Assembly: GCA_002479035.1 (NCBI GenBank)
Contig: DLLA01000042.1
Span: 1 to 10,149 of the forward strand
DNA from: Bacteroidales bacterium UBA7574
GTDB lineage: Bacteria > Bacteroidota > Bacteroidia > Bacteroidales > Paludibacteraceae
Direction of reading: 5' to 3'
DNA: 10,149 nucleotides
Part shown: positions 1 through 6,898 of the stretch, in pieces
Layout of the letters: every line of letters begins with the position of its first letter
Numbering within the stretch: position 1 is the first letter of the stretch
Notes under the pieces: generated by a model
The model's input: the letters and a program-made list of their open reading frames with translations, nothing else
Databases searched by the model: none
Told to the model about the DNA's origin: nothing
Made by a program: the position numbers and the translations under genes

Positions 1-72
1 CTCACTCCCGCTTTGTATGCCGTTATTCACCGCATACCTGTGCTGCGCTGGTGCGTATTGGGAGAGAAATGA
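1..72 (+). CDS. C-terminal end of an unidentified protein
   Basis: An open frame enters the window at base 1 and stops at TGA 70-72, leaving 23 residues that end in VLRWCVLGEK. The tail mixes hydrophobic and basic residues, which would fit the end of an enzyme or a membrane-associated protein. Nothing diagnostic is present and I do not recognise the family. The gene would read towards the broken acetyltransferase, about 107 bp downstream. The frame could be open by chance over this length. Confidence 0.4.
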   Translation, partial: LTPALYAVIHRIPVLRWCVLGEK

Positions 73-92
73 GGTTATTAACGAAACAGATT

Positions 93-110
93 TTCGTGGC
101 TAATTCGTGG
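93..110 (+). repeat. Short direct repeat TTCGTGG x2
   Basis: TTCGTGG occurs at 93-99 and again at 104-110, an 11-bp period of about one helical turn. It lies in the leader of the downstream acetyltransferase remnant. It may be a regulator half-site pair or simple intergenic repetition; nothing else supports either reading. No TAnnTTTG promoter box was seen nearby. Confidence 0.3.
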
Positions 111-179
111 AGAATTATATGTTTATCAATGCTTTAATGGACATTAGTGGATGACAAATGTCTCTTGAACGGAGCAACT

Positions 180-790
180 ATGGAAACAAAAACGAAATCC
201 AACATTGTCCGTGGAGCAAACATCATTCTTCGCCCATGGCTCGACACCGATGCTGAAACCTTATACCGCTTGGCCTCCGATCCCGATGTGGGGACGCGTG
301 CCGGTTGGGCTCCGCACCGGTCGGTGGAAGAGAGCCTGTCAGTTATCCGCAATGTGTTCCGCAACGACACTACATGGGCTATTGTCCTGCCGGACAGCGA
401 CGGTACGCCTGTGGGTGCCATTGGCTACGGACCGTCCTGCGATTGCAACCTGCCTGCTTTGCCTGACGAACCCATGGTGGGCTATTGGGTAGGCAGCCCT
501 TTTGGAACAGGGGTATCTGTACCGAGGCGTTGCGAACAATGATAGCGCAGATACGTGAGCAGAACGCCCGCTGTCTTGCTATTCGTGCAGCGGGACATAT
601 AGAGAACCACCTCCCCTTGCAGGAACAGCACCTTATCCCCTCGCTTATCAGCGGGCATTATGTGGATAACCCTGCTTCAGGTCGTGTAATGGAGAAATGC
701 GGCTTTGTGCCTACAGGCGACATCTGCTACGATCCCGCCCTGTATGGCGACCCCGCCCGCCCCATTCGTGTCCTCCGTCTCCGACTCTAA
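180..790 (+). pseudogene. GNAT-family N-acetyltransferase, frameshifted
   Basis: This is a GNAT acetyltransferase (acetyl-CoA-dependent N-acylation, RimJ/RimL-like subgroup) split between two frames. The first part reads from ATG 180, with GGAG at 171-174 as ribosome site, through ILRPWLDTDAETLYRLASDP and a GAIGYG strand to MVGYWVGSPF, then stops early at 540-542. The second part continues with WNRGICTEALRTMIAQ and VDNPASGRVMEKCGFVPTG, both typical of the family, and ends at TAA 788-790. Adding one T to the run at 500-503 joins the parts exactly as SPFWNRG. The second half also carries roughly 20 more residues than I would expect between TEALRTMIAQ and GHYVDNPAS. The gene is therefore either a true pseudogene or contains a base-call error; the extra segment favours decay. 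Confidence 0.8.
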
Positions 791-976
791 TGCCCGATTT
801 ATTGGTCTGTCACTTTCAATCGTTCACAAGCCCAATCAGACAAGGAATGTCTCTACGCCACGCCGCAAGGGTACTTAGTCACTATCAGACGATCCAATGC
901 CTTTGCAACCGACGAAGCCATCTTCTTCTATCACAAGGAGAAAGAGACTCTCCCTACGCAGATATTCTCCGAATAG
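791..976 (+). pseudogene. Possible start-less coding remnant
   Basis: Directly after the acetyltransferase stop, and in the same frame, 61 codons remain open until TAG 974-976. The translation looks protein-like: WSVTFNRSQ, then CLYATPQGYLVTIRRSN, then FATDEAIFFYHKEK. No ATG or GTG occurs in frame, so it cannot be an intact gene. It could be the 3' remnant of a lost gene or simply a chance open frame. I do not recognise the family. It sits between two other damaged genes, which makes a remnant plausible. Confidence 0.3.
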
Positions 977-1006
977 GGAGGAGCCTGTAATAGTCCAGTA
1001 TGGCTT

Positions 1007-1672
1007 TTAGAACAGAACTTTCTTGCCATTTATGATGTACACACCATGGATGGTGGAAACATCAGTAGTTCCTACATATTGACCATCAATGGTATAGACA
1101 GAAACAGGTTGGTTGGTCAATGCAGATTGGTCAATTACGACCTCATCCACCGGTGTGGTCTGTTGTGTGCCAGTGCCCGTGGTTGCTTTGGCCTTGAGGG
1201 TGTAGCCGTTGGTGATGATGGTGCCGTTGTTGGCCAATTTGTTGACATACGCATTGGCAGTCAGCACCCACACAGCACCTTCATTGACGGTTACGTTTGC
1301 CGAGGAAGCGTTGTTGTCGGTGTCCACAGCCCCATTCCACGTTACGTTATCGCCCACAGTGACGGTAGCATTGCTATACGAGTCGACATCCACGTTGCCA
1401 GTGTACGACCATGCGTCTTGAGTGGTCAGTAGCACCAGATTGCCCGTGCCGCCGTAGGTACTCCATTGGGTGTTGTAGTCCACATACAGGAGCATATTAC
1501 TTGCCACGCTGAGTGTAACATCGGTCAGGGTGAGTGTGCCTGTGTTCAGCGTCGGCACCTCGCATAATGGTGCGTTGGCATTGGTGACGGTGAGGGAATA
1601 TCCGGACACCGTGATGGCAACATTTGCGCAAATCGGAAAAAAGCAGTAACTTTGCGCCTGAATTGTAAGCAA
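1007..1672 (-). pseudogene. C-terminal fragment of a beta-rich secreted/surface protein
   Basis: The minus-strand frame ends at TAA 1009-1007. It encodes Val/Thr/Asn-rich alternating strands (NATVTVGDNVTWNGAVDTD, NVTVNEGAVWVLTANAYVN) of the kind seen in beta-helix or adhesin-like proteins. The tail, with VYTIDGQYVGT and GVYIINGKKVLF, closely resembles the C-terminal modules of exported Bacteroidetes proteins, including type IX secretion signals. The nominal ATG at 1672 is not credible: there is no signal peptide, and the first ~17 codons overlap the plus-strand MFS promoter at 1623-1654. The protein-like reading begins near 1620. I therefore read this as a 5'-truncated remnant of a larger surface protein. 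A short intact protein is possible but unlikely. Confidence 0.6.
1623..1654 (+). promoter_or_regulatory. Bacteroidetes-type promoter for the MFS gene
   Basis: TTTG (1623-1626), a 20-bp spacer, then TAACTTTG (1647-1654) matches the -33/-7 pattern TTTG...TAnnTTTG exactly. Transcription would start near 1660, leaving a leader of about 70-80 nt before GTG 1734. The promoter lies inside the minus-strand surface-protein reading, which supports calling that reading truncated. Confidence 0.75.
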
Positions 1673-1733
1673 CCGAAGGTTTGATATGTACCAACGGAAG
1701 CGTTCCTGATTGCAAGCGGGAGAACGGCTGTAG

Positions 1734-2948
1734 GTGTCTGAAGATTCACAGGATAAAGAAATAAACTATAGCCGAATGAAAAGGTTAACTGCGACTATTT
1801 TGTCGATGTCCGTACTGACCGTGATGGCAGGTGCGGCGATTGCTCCGGCATTGGATATTATCGGGGCGCATTTCTCTCAAGCGGGTGTTAATGAGATGAC
1901 TATCAAACTGATAGTTTCTTTGCCTGCGTTGTTCATCATTCTAACCAATCTGTTTTTCCACTCTATCAGTCAGCGGCTGACCACGCGAACAATCGCCTTG
2001 ATTGGTCTCACGGTGTATGTCCTGTCGGGCGCAGGGTGCTATTTTGCGTCTGACATCGTATGGCTCTTGTGCCTGCGTGCATTGCTGGGTGTGAGTGTCG
2101 GGCTGCTGATGCCGCTGTCCACAGGGTTGTTGGCGTACTATTTTGCGCCGGAAGAACAGGCAGGGCTAATGGGATTGTCTGCCGCCATGAACCAGTTGGG
2201 AGGCGTAGTGGCCACCGCCATTGCAGGCGTGTTGGCAGCATCGTGCGGGTGGAAGTATGCGTTCTTGGTCTATCTGATGGGCATACCCGCTATGGCATTG
2301 GTGGTCGCTTTTCTGCCTGCCGAGCGGATTGGGGACAAGAGCAAACGGGGAAAAACGTTTTCGCTCAAGAGTCTGCTGAAGTTTCACCCAAGTGTGGTGG
2401 GTATGTGGCTTCTGATGATGATATTCTTTATCTTTCCTACCAATTTTGCCCAAATGGCGAGTCAAGACACATACCTTGGGCAGCACCATGGTATGGTAAC
2501 GGGTATTATGGTAGGATTGGATATGGTGGCACTGCTGATGGGGCTGCTGTTCGGTCAGTTGATGAGGTGTTTCAGGCTGAGTATCAAATACTTTTGCCCT
2601 ATGTTGTTTTTGTGTGGCTATGGCTGCTATTGTGTGTCAATGTCTCTGCCGATGTTGATTGTCGGAAGTGCATTGGCGGGCATGGCAACGGGTGTGGGCG
2701 TGCCGTATCTGAATACGATTGCGAGTATCAAAGGCGGTAAGACAGCAGCCGCCACGGTGATGCCATTGTTGTCTGCAGCATTGTATTTGGGGCAGTTTGT
2801 GTCACCGCTGATTGTAACCCCTTTGGCAAAATGGTGGTTCCCGGATATGCCCCAAGGGGCTTTTATGGTAGGGTGCATATTGAGTGGAGTGATGTTGCTG
2901 CAAGTGGCAACGACACGCAAATTCCAGTCCTTGCCGCCTAAGCAATAG
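1734..2948 (+). CDS. MFS transporter (12 TM, DHA1-like)
   Basis: This is a 404-residue inner-membrane secondary transporter of the major facilitator superfamily, probably a proton-driven exporter of drugs or metabolites; the substrate cannot be read from sequence. About twelve hydrophobic helices are visible in two halves, joined by the basic loop ERIGDKSKRGKTFSLKSLLK (residues 197-216). The TM2-TM3 loop SISQRLTTRTIALIG is a weakened motif A. TM4 contains the conserved Arg of LCLRALLGVSVGLLMP (Arg115). TM5 contains the Gly-rich QLGGVVATAIAG (motif C position), followed by GWKYAF. The GTG at 1734 lies directly after an in-frame stop and gives a hydrophilic 15-residue lead. ATG 1776 (MKRLTATILSMS) is a good alternative start. 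The gene is single and intact, with its own promoter. Confidence 0.9.
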   Translation: MSEDSQDKEINYSRMKRLTATILSMSVLTVMAGAAIAPALDIIGAHFSQAGVNEMTIKLIVSLPALFIILTNLFFHSISQRLTTRTIALIGLTVYVLSGAGCYFASDIVWLLCLRALLGVSVGLLMPLSTGLLAYYFAPEEQAGLMGLSAAMNQLGGVVATAIAGVLAASCGWKYAFLVYLMGIPAMALVVAFLPAERIGDKSKRGKTFSLKSLLKFHPSVVGMWLLMMIFFIFPTNFAQMASQDTYLGQHHGMVTGIMVGLDMVALLMGLLFGQLMRCFRLSIKYFCPMLFLCGYGCYCVSMSLPMLIVGSALAGMATGVGVPYLNTIASIKGGKTAAATVMPLLSAALYLGQFVSPLIVTPLAKWWFPDMPQGAFMVGCILSGVMLLQVATTRKFQSLPPKQ

Positions 2949-3137
2949 TAATTACACCCCAAATGAAGGCTGCCTAAACTTGTCGACAGTCTCCACAAAT
3001 CGGTATTATATGGTGGTCAGAGGATGGCTACAGAACCATTGGACAAGGCACTTAGTCCTTTGTGATGACTTTGGGATAGTTATTTAGAGTTGTCCGAACC
3101 CATTATTTCTACCCAATAATCAAATCATTCAGTGAAT

Positions 3138-3204
3138 ACAGAAAATAACGGTCGTTTCGCTGTAGGGCGGGATTTGCATAATCCGATAAAAAGCCTTACC
3201 TTTG
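3138..3204 (+). promoter_or_regulatory. Promoter copy A with 25-bp shared block
   Basis: The 25-bp block at 3138-3162 is identical to 4040-4064. It is followed by TTTG (3173-3176), 20 bp, and TACCTTTG (3197-3204). Transcription would begin near 3211, just before the small ORF at 3225. The block includes the inverted repeat AACG-GT-CGTT. On the minus strand it contains ACCGTTATT, one mismatch from the published LytTR half-site consensus. Its place immediately upstream of the -33 box suits an activator site. Confidence 0.7.
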
Positions 3205-3224
3205 CGGCGAGAATACAACGGATA

Positions 3225-3386
3225 ATGTATATGCCAACCATTGACACATATCGTTTTAACAGCGGAGCGGAGCCTTCCGATGAAATACTTGACGCACTGA
3301 TGCGCGAAGTGGCTAAAGAGGCAAAAGACCAATATGCAACTGCACATACGGCATTTTTTGAGCGAATCTATATGATGTCTCATTGA
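3225..3386 (+). CDS. Small protein, candidate antitoxin partner of the zeta-like kinase
   Basis: This is a 53-residue protein (51 if started at ATG 3231). The frame stays open further upstream, but the promoter at 3173-3204 places transcription start after about 3210, so ATG 3225 is the first usable start. The N-terminus, MPTIDTYRFNSG, is polar. It is followed by a probable amphipathic helix rich in Asp, Glu, Lys and Ala (SDEILDALMREVAKEAKDQY) and a second helical stretch. Its stop overlaps the next start (TGATG, 3384-3388), so translation of the two is probably coupled. Position, size and coupling fit an antitoxin or chaperone for the downstream zeta-type kinase. No recognisable antitoxin domain is visible, so the role is inferred from context only. 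Confidence 0.7.
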   Translation: MYMPTIDTYRFNSGAEPSDEILDALMREVAKEAKDQYATAHTAFFERIYMMSH

Positions 3387-3988
3387 TGAATCGTCCGATT
3401 CTCATAGTTATTGCAGGTCCCAATGGTTCAGGGAAGACCTCTACCACCCGGCAACTCATTCGACACGAATGGGCAGAGACGTGTGAGTACATCAATCCTG
3501 ATGATATTGCTCAGCAGTTATTTGGTGATTGGAATAATCAAGATGCTGTCCTCAAAGCCGCACAATATGCTGAACAGCGGCGCAATACATTATTGCAAGA
3601 ACATAAAAATCTGATATTTGAGACGGTCTTGTCCAGTCAGAGCAAGGTGGATTATATTCACAGGGCAAAAGAGGAGGGGTATTTTATCCGTCTGTTCTTC
3701 ATCAGCACCTCCTCACCTGCCATTAATGCCTCTCGCGTAGCCAAACGTGTGATGGAGGGCGGACATGATGTGCCAATTACGAAAATTATCTCCCGTTATA
3801 TGAGCTCAATCAATAACGCACGCATATTGTCACACATAGTGGACAGAGCCTATTTCTATGACAACTCTGTAGAAGACCACGAGGCAAAACTCCTTTTCCG
3901 AACTACCAATGGCGCAGTAGAGAAGATATATACCGACGTCATCCCTGAATGGGCAATGGTGATATTGCAGGATATTGGAAAAGAGTAA
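3386..3988 (+). CDS. Zeta-toxin family P-loop kinase
   Basis: This 200-residue protein has the motif order of the zeta toxin family. Members studied elsewhere phosphorylate the 3'-OH of UDP-N-acetylglucosamine-type sugars and so poison cell-wall synthesis. Walker A is GPNGSGKT (11-18). NPDD (37-40) occupies the place of the catalytic Asp region. FETVLS (78-83) fits the sugar-binding Glu region. The late segment RVAKRVMEGGHDVP (117-130), with Arg137, supplies the phosphate-contacting arginines. It is shorter than streptococcal zeta (about 270 residues) but in line with chromosomal short forms. The start is ATG 3386, overlapping the small ORF's stop; a TTG at 3383 is possible but less likely. 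All key residues are present, so it may be active. Toxicity is not proven, and other small-molecule kinases share this fold. Confidence 0.85.
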   Translation: MNRPILIVIAGPNGSGKTSTTRQLIRHEWAETCEYINPDDIAQQLFGDWNNQDAVLKAAQYAEQRRNTLLQEHKNLIFETVLSSQSKVDYIHRAKEEGYFIRLFFISTSSPAINASRVAKRVMEGGHDVPITKIISRYMSSINNARILSHIVDRAYFYDNSVEDHEAKLLFRTTNGAVEKIYTDVIPEWAMVILQDIGKE

Positions 3989-4039
3989 GATATTTCTGTG
4001 CTTAATGTGCAACAAACAAAAAGATACGATTCTGCATAC

Positions 4040-4103
4040 ACAGAAAATAACGGTCGTTTCGCTGAAAAAGCATTGCATATCCTGCTAATAAACAGTACCT
4101 TTG
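4040..4103 (+). promoter_or_regulatory. Promoter copy B with 25-bp shared block, drives the two-component operon
   Basis: The block at 4040-4064 is identical to 3138-3162. It is followed by ATTG (4072-4075), 20 bp, and TACCTTTG (4096-4103). Similarity to copy A continues past the block: both have TTGCATA near the -33 box and ATAAA before the -7 box. Transcription from about 4110 gives a short leader to ATG 4125. An 8-bp inverted repeat, TTTCTGTG (3993-4000) and CACAGAAA (4039-4046), overlaps the left edge and is absent from copy A. Confidence 0.75.
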
Positions 4104-4124
4104 CAATCGTAATTGAACAGACCG

Positions 4125-5264
4125 ATGAAACCCGTTTCCAAGCGTATCATTCCCTACCTGTGGTGGCTGCCGTTTCTGCTGATACCGGTTGCTTACTCTG
4201 CCGTTGTGCTATGCCGTAGCGGTTGGCACGAGGCAGGGGTGGCTTTGTGGAACTGGCTGTGCTTTATGTTGCCGTTCCTGTTGGTGTTCCTCATTCACGA
4301 GGTACTGCTGATGCGGGGATTGCTGATGCGGGGCAAGGTAGCCGCGTATATTGTGGGATTGGCAGTCCTGCTCGGTGCCTTTGGCGGCATTGAGTACTGG
4401 CGCAACAAAGACTCTATGGCAGCACATCCGATGCCTCAGGAACATCATACACCGCGCGATGGTGGATATGGAAAACCATCCGGACAAAGACCTCCGCAGC
4501 CAGAAAGACCACACCCGGAAAGGCGTACCACGGTGAGCGATGCTCACGGACCGAACCCTATAGTGATGGACTTCACGCTGGTCATACTGATTATCGGGGC
4601 AAACCTGTCGGTGTATATGTTCGCACGCTATGAGCGCGAGAAAGAGCGCAACACCGCCCTTGAGAACCAACGTCTGCAACAGGAATTGCAACTGCTGAAA
4701 GCCCAAATCAACCCGCATTTCTTCATGAATGTGCTCAATAATATCCACGGTATGGTGGATATCAACCCTACGGTGGCACAAGAGATGATAATCCAACTGT
4801 CGCAACTGATGCGCTATGTTCTGTACGACGGTACCAAAGAACGCATTGCACTTGACAAAGAGGTGTCGTTTCTGCAGAACTACATCCGCCTGATGGAACA
4901 ACGGTACTCCGCCAAACGGCTGGCGGTAGAGTGTGAGATGCCTACCGATGAGACCGAACACCTGTACATAGCCCCCTTGCTGTTTATCGTCATCATTGAG
5001 AATGCCTTCAAACACGGCATCTGCTACGGGCGGCAGTCGCATTTCCGTTTCCGTCTGTCGGTAGAGACCGAAGTGCAGCACGTAACGCTCTACTGCTCCA
5101 ACACCCGCAGCGAAGTACCCGACAGCAACGCCACAGGAGGTATCGGGCTGACCAATATCAAGAGGCGGTTGCCTATACTCTTTGGCGACAACTACACGCT
5201 GCAGGTGGACGCGCATGACGACCTGTATGTGGTAACCCTTTCAATTCCTTATACGTATGAATAG
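4125..5264 (+). CDS. LytS-type sensor histidine kinase
   Basis: This is a 379-residue membrane sensor kinase of the His_kinase (PF06580) class that pairs with LytTR regulators. Four hydrophobic segments lie at about residues 7-30, 38-63, 72-92 and 146-166. Between the third and fourth is a 50-residue loop rich in His, Pro and Arg (HPMPQEHHTPRDGG, RPPQPERPHPERR), which may bind a ligand or metal. A coiled coil (EREKERNTALENQRLQQEL) leads to QINPHFFMNVLNNI, with the phospho-accepting His at 198. The ATPase part has IENAFKHG (N box, 291-298) and GGIGLTNIKRR (G box, about 338-348). ATG 4125 is preferred over TTG 4113, which lies almost at the transcription start. The gene overlaps the regulator gene by 8 bp. 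The signal sensed is unknown. Confidence 0.93.
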   Translation: MKPVSKRIIPYLWWLPFLLIPVAYSAVVLCRSGWHEAGVALWNWLCFMLPFLLVFLIHEVLLMRGLLMRGKVAAYIVGLAVLLGAFGGIEYWRNKDSMAAHPMPQEHHTPRDGGYGKPSGQRPPQPERPHPERRTTVSDAHGPNPIVMDFTLVILIIGANLSVYMFARYEREKERNTALENQRLQQELQLLKAQINPHFFMNVLNNIHGMVDINPTVAQEMIIQLSQLMRYVLYDGTKERIALDKEVSFLQNYIRLMEQRYSAKRLAVECEMPTDETEHLYIAPLLFIVIIENAFKHGICYGRQSHFRFRLSVETEVQHVTLYCSNTRSEVPDSNATGGIGLTNIKRRLPILFGDNYTLQVDAHDDLYVVTLSIPYTYE

Positions 5265-5952
5265 CCCCCTCCGTTGTTTGGTGCTGGACGATGAACCGAT
5301 GGCACTGGAGAAGATGCAGGCTTATATCAGCCGCGTGCCCTACTTGTCGCTTATGGCGTTGTGCGAGTCGCCCGTGGAGGCTTTGCCGTTGGTGAGCGAG
5401 GCAGATGTTATCTTCACCGACATCAATATGCCCGAAATCAACGGATTAGACTTCATCGCCGCTCTCCCAAGCCCGCCATTGGTGGTGTTTACTACCGCTT
5501 ACGCAGAGCATGCACTGCAGGGCTTTCGACTGCAAGCCCTTGACTATTTGCTCAAGCCGTTTGACTTTGCCGCATTCAGCCGTGCGGCTGAACGTGTGCG
5601 CGCACAATATGAACTGCTGCACCCCACCCAAAAGGAGTTGCTGTACGTGAAAGTGGATTACAGGCACGTGCCTATAGAGTTGGACAATATATTGTATATC
5701 AAAGGAATGAGCGAGTATGTACAGATATACTTGCGCACCGGCAAGCCGCTGATAGTCCATGGGGGAATGCAGCAGATGGCAGAGCGTCTGCCGCAGCAGT
5801 TTCTGCAGGTACACAGGTCGTATATCGTGAATATGTACCTTGTCAGCGAAGTCGCTCGCGGGGTAGTGCGCATGCTTGATGAGACAGAGATACCGATAGG
5901 CGATACCTATAAACAGAACGTGGCAGAGTTTCTACAGAAACACAGAATATAA
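5257..5952 (+). CDS. LytTR-family response regulator
   Basis: This 231-residue two-domain regulator is the partner of the kinase just upstream. The receiver domain (5-118) has the acidic pair Asp11/Asp12, phospho-acceptor Asp55 in FTDINMPEING, Thr79/Thr80 and Lys100 in LLKPFD. The C-terminal LytTR DNA-binding domain (about 127-228) shows the usual landmarks: LLYVKVDYRHVPI, ILYIKGMSEYVQIYL, QFLQVHRSYIVN and IPIGDTYKQ. Such proteins bind pairs of short GTT-centred sites upstream of promoters. The duplicated block before this operon and before the zeta cassette is an obvious candidate target. ATG 5257 sits inside the 3' end of the kinase gene, so translation is probably coupled. All key residues are intact. 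Confidence 0.95.
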   Translation: MNSPLRCLVLDDEPMALEKMQAYISRVPYLSLMALCESPVEALPLVSEADVIFTDINMPEINGLDFIAALPSPPLVVFTTAYAEHALQGFRLQALDYLLKPFDFAAFSRAAERVRAQYELLHPTQKELLYVKVDYRHVPIELDNILYIKGMSEYVQIYLRTGKPLIVHGGMQQMAERLPQQFLQVHRSYIVNMYLVSEVARGVVRMLDETEIPIGDTYKQNVAEFLQKHRI

Positions 5953-5978
5953 CTTTCAGAACTATCTTTACGCAACGG

Positions 5979-6386
5979 TTACACGGGGTCGATAGCCTGC
6001 GCAATAGAGTTGGCTATTTCGGACATCTCATCGGTGGAGAGTTGCAACTTCGGGTTGGTAAAAAGCATATCCTTTTCCGAGTTCATTGGTACCAGATGAA
6101 TGTGCACGTGGTTCACCTCCATACCCAATACGGCTACACCCACACGATTGCAATCAGAGGCTTGCTTGATACCAATGGCTACACGTTTGGCAAACACCAT
6201 CATATCTGCCAACGTTTTGTCGTCAAGGTCAAAGATGTAATCCGCTTCGGGTTCCGGAAGTTTCGGAACAACCAGCGTGTGCCCTTTTTGCAACGGATTG
6301 ATGTCCAGGAATGCATAGAAACGGTCGTCCTCAGCCACCTTGTAACTGGGGATTTCGCCGTTGATTATCTTTGTGAAAAGAGTCAT
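5979..6386 (-). CDS. HIT-family nucleotide hydrolase
   Basis: This 135-residue cytoplasmic protein belongs to the histidine-triad superfamily, whose Hint-type members hydrolyse AMP linked to amines or amino acids. The start is FTKIINGEIPSYKVAEDDR, as usual in the family, followed by FLDINPLQKGHTLVVPK. The triad VNHVHIHLVP places His93, His95 and the catalytic His97. Length is normal. It lies 36 bp downstream of greA on the same strand and probably shares its transcript; this greA-HIT order is common in Bacteroidales as I recall it. Its stop is 26 bp from the convergent regulator's stop, and I saw no clear terminator in between. The physiological substrate is unknown. Confidence 0.95.
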   Translation of the reverse strand: MTLFTKIINGEIPSYKVAEDDRFYAFLDINPLQKGHTLVVPKLPEPEADYIFDLDDKTLADMMVFAKRVAIGIKQASDCNRVGVAVLGMEVNHVHIHLVPMNSEKDMLFTNPKLQLSTDEMSEIANSIAQAIDPV

Positions 6387-6390
6387 ATCT

Positions 6391-6416
6391 ATTTACGATT
6401 TACAGATTTACGATTT
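6391..6416. repeat. ATTTACGATTT tandem pair in the greA-HIT spacer
   Basis: ATTTACGATTT occurs at 6391-6401 and 6406-6416, a 15-bp period. A 10-bp match lies at 6907-6916, just upstream of greA. Together with flanking A/T these copies make up nearly the whole spacer. I read them as low-complexity intergenic repeats of a kind seen in Bacteroidales genomes. A role in mRNA processing between greA and the HIT gene is possible but unsupported. Confidence 0.5.
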
Positions 6417-6422
6417 GTAAAT

Positions 6423-6893
6423 TTAGATACTGATTTCCAATATCTTGAACTCCAAAGTGCCGGCAGGAACACTCACCTTGGCTATCTCGCCTACTTTCTT
6501 GCCCATCAAGCCTTTGGCGATAGGTGTAGTGGTAGAAATCTTGCCTTCAAGGATGTTGGCTTCGCTCTCGGTAACCAATTGATATACTTTCTCTTGTTTG
6601 GTCTTGAGGTTCTGCACACGCACCTTGGTCAGGATTTGCACTTCATCTGTCTTGATGCTTTTCTCGTCGATAATACGTGCGTCCATGATTTTGGCTTTGA
6701 GCATCGCGATACGACTTTCCAGTACGCCCTGCTCCTCTTTGGCTGCATCGTACTCTGCATTCTCACTCAAGTCCCCCTTGTCGCGTGCCTCTGCTATAGC
6801 GGCAATCACGCGGGGGCGCTCCACAGACTCCAATTGTTGGAGTTCATCTTTCAGTTTTTGAAGACCGTCAGCGGTCATGTAAGTTGTTGCCAT
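6423..6893 (-). CDS. greA: Transcription elongation factor GreA
   Basis: This 156-residue factor enters the RNA polymerase secondary channel and stimulates cleavage of backtracked transcripts. The N-terminal coiled coil (about 1-75) carries GDLSENAEYDAAKEEQG, with Asp41 and Glu44 at the tip that coordinates the catalytic metal. The C-terminal FKBP-like domain (about 80-156) contains VYQLVTESEAN, PIAKGLMGKKVGE and the closing VPAGTLEFKILEI. Length and residue numbering match GreA from other bacteria. ATG 6893 gives MATTYMTADGLQKL, and AAAAGAT just before it is a weak ribosome site. The stop of a 38-codon ORF lies 5 nt upstream, so translation may be coupled. Two promoters lie 250-350 bp upstream. 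Confidence 0.97.
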   Translation of the reverse strand: MATTYMTADGLQKLKDELQQLESVERPRVIAAIAEARDKGDLSENAEYDAAKEEQGVLESRIAMLKAKIMDARIIDEKSIKTDEVQILTKVRVQNLKTKQEKVYQLVTESEANILEGKISTTTPIAKGLMGKKVGEIAKVSVPAGTLEFKILEISI

Positions 6894-6898
6894 ATCTT

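Noticed and set aside
2060..2740. Plus-strand frame of 226 codons inside the MFS gene
   Set aside because: It is an alternative frame of an intact transporter gene, Cys/Arg/Gly-rich without membrane helices.
2982..3065. Short open stretch after the MFS gene (LVDSLHKSVLYGGQRMATEP)
   Set aside because: It is only about 30 codons between stops, with no good start or ribosome site; too little to call a gene or remnant.
3132..3224. Upstream GTG start extending the small protein to 84 residues
   Set aside because: It would start within the 25-bp promoter block and be upstream of the predicted transcription start.
3138..4064. 25-bp repeats as ends or target duplication of a mobile element
   Set aside because: The copies are in direct orientation, sit at fixed distances from promoters, and enclose no transposase or integrase.
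4209..5216. Long minus-strand open frame (335 codons) opposite the histidine kinase
   Set aside because: It is fully antisense to a clear kinase gene, its translation has no family features, and no promoter supports it.
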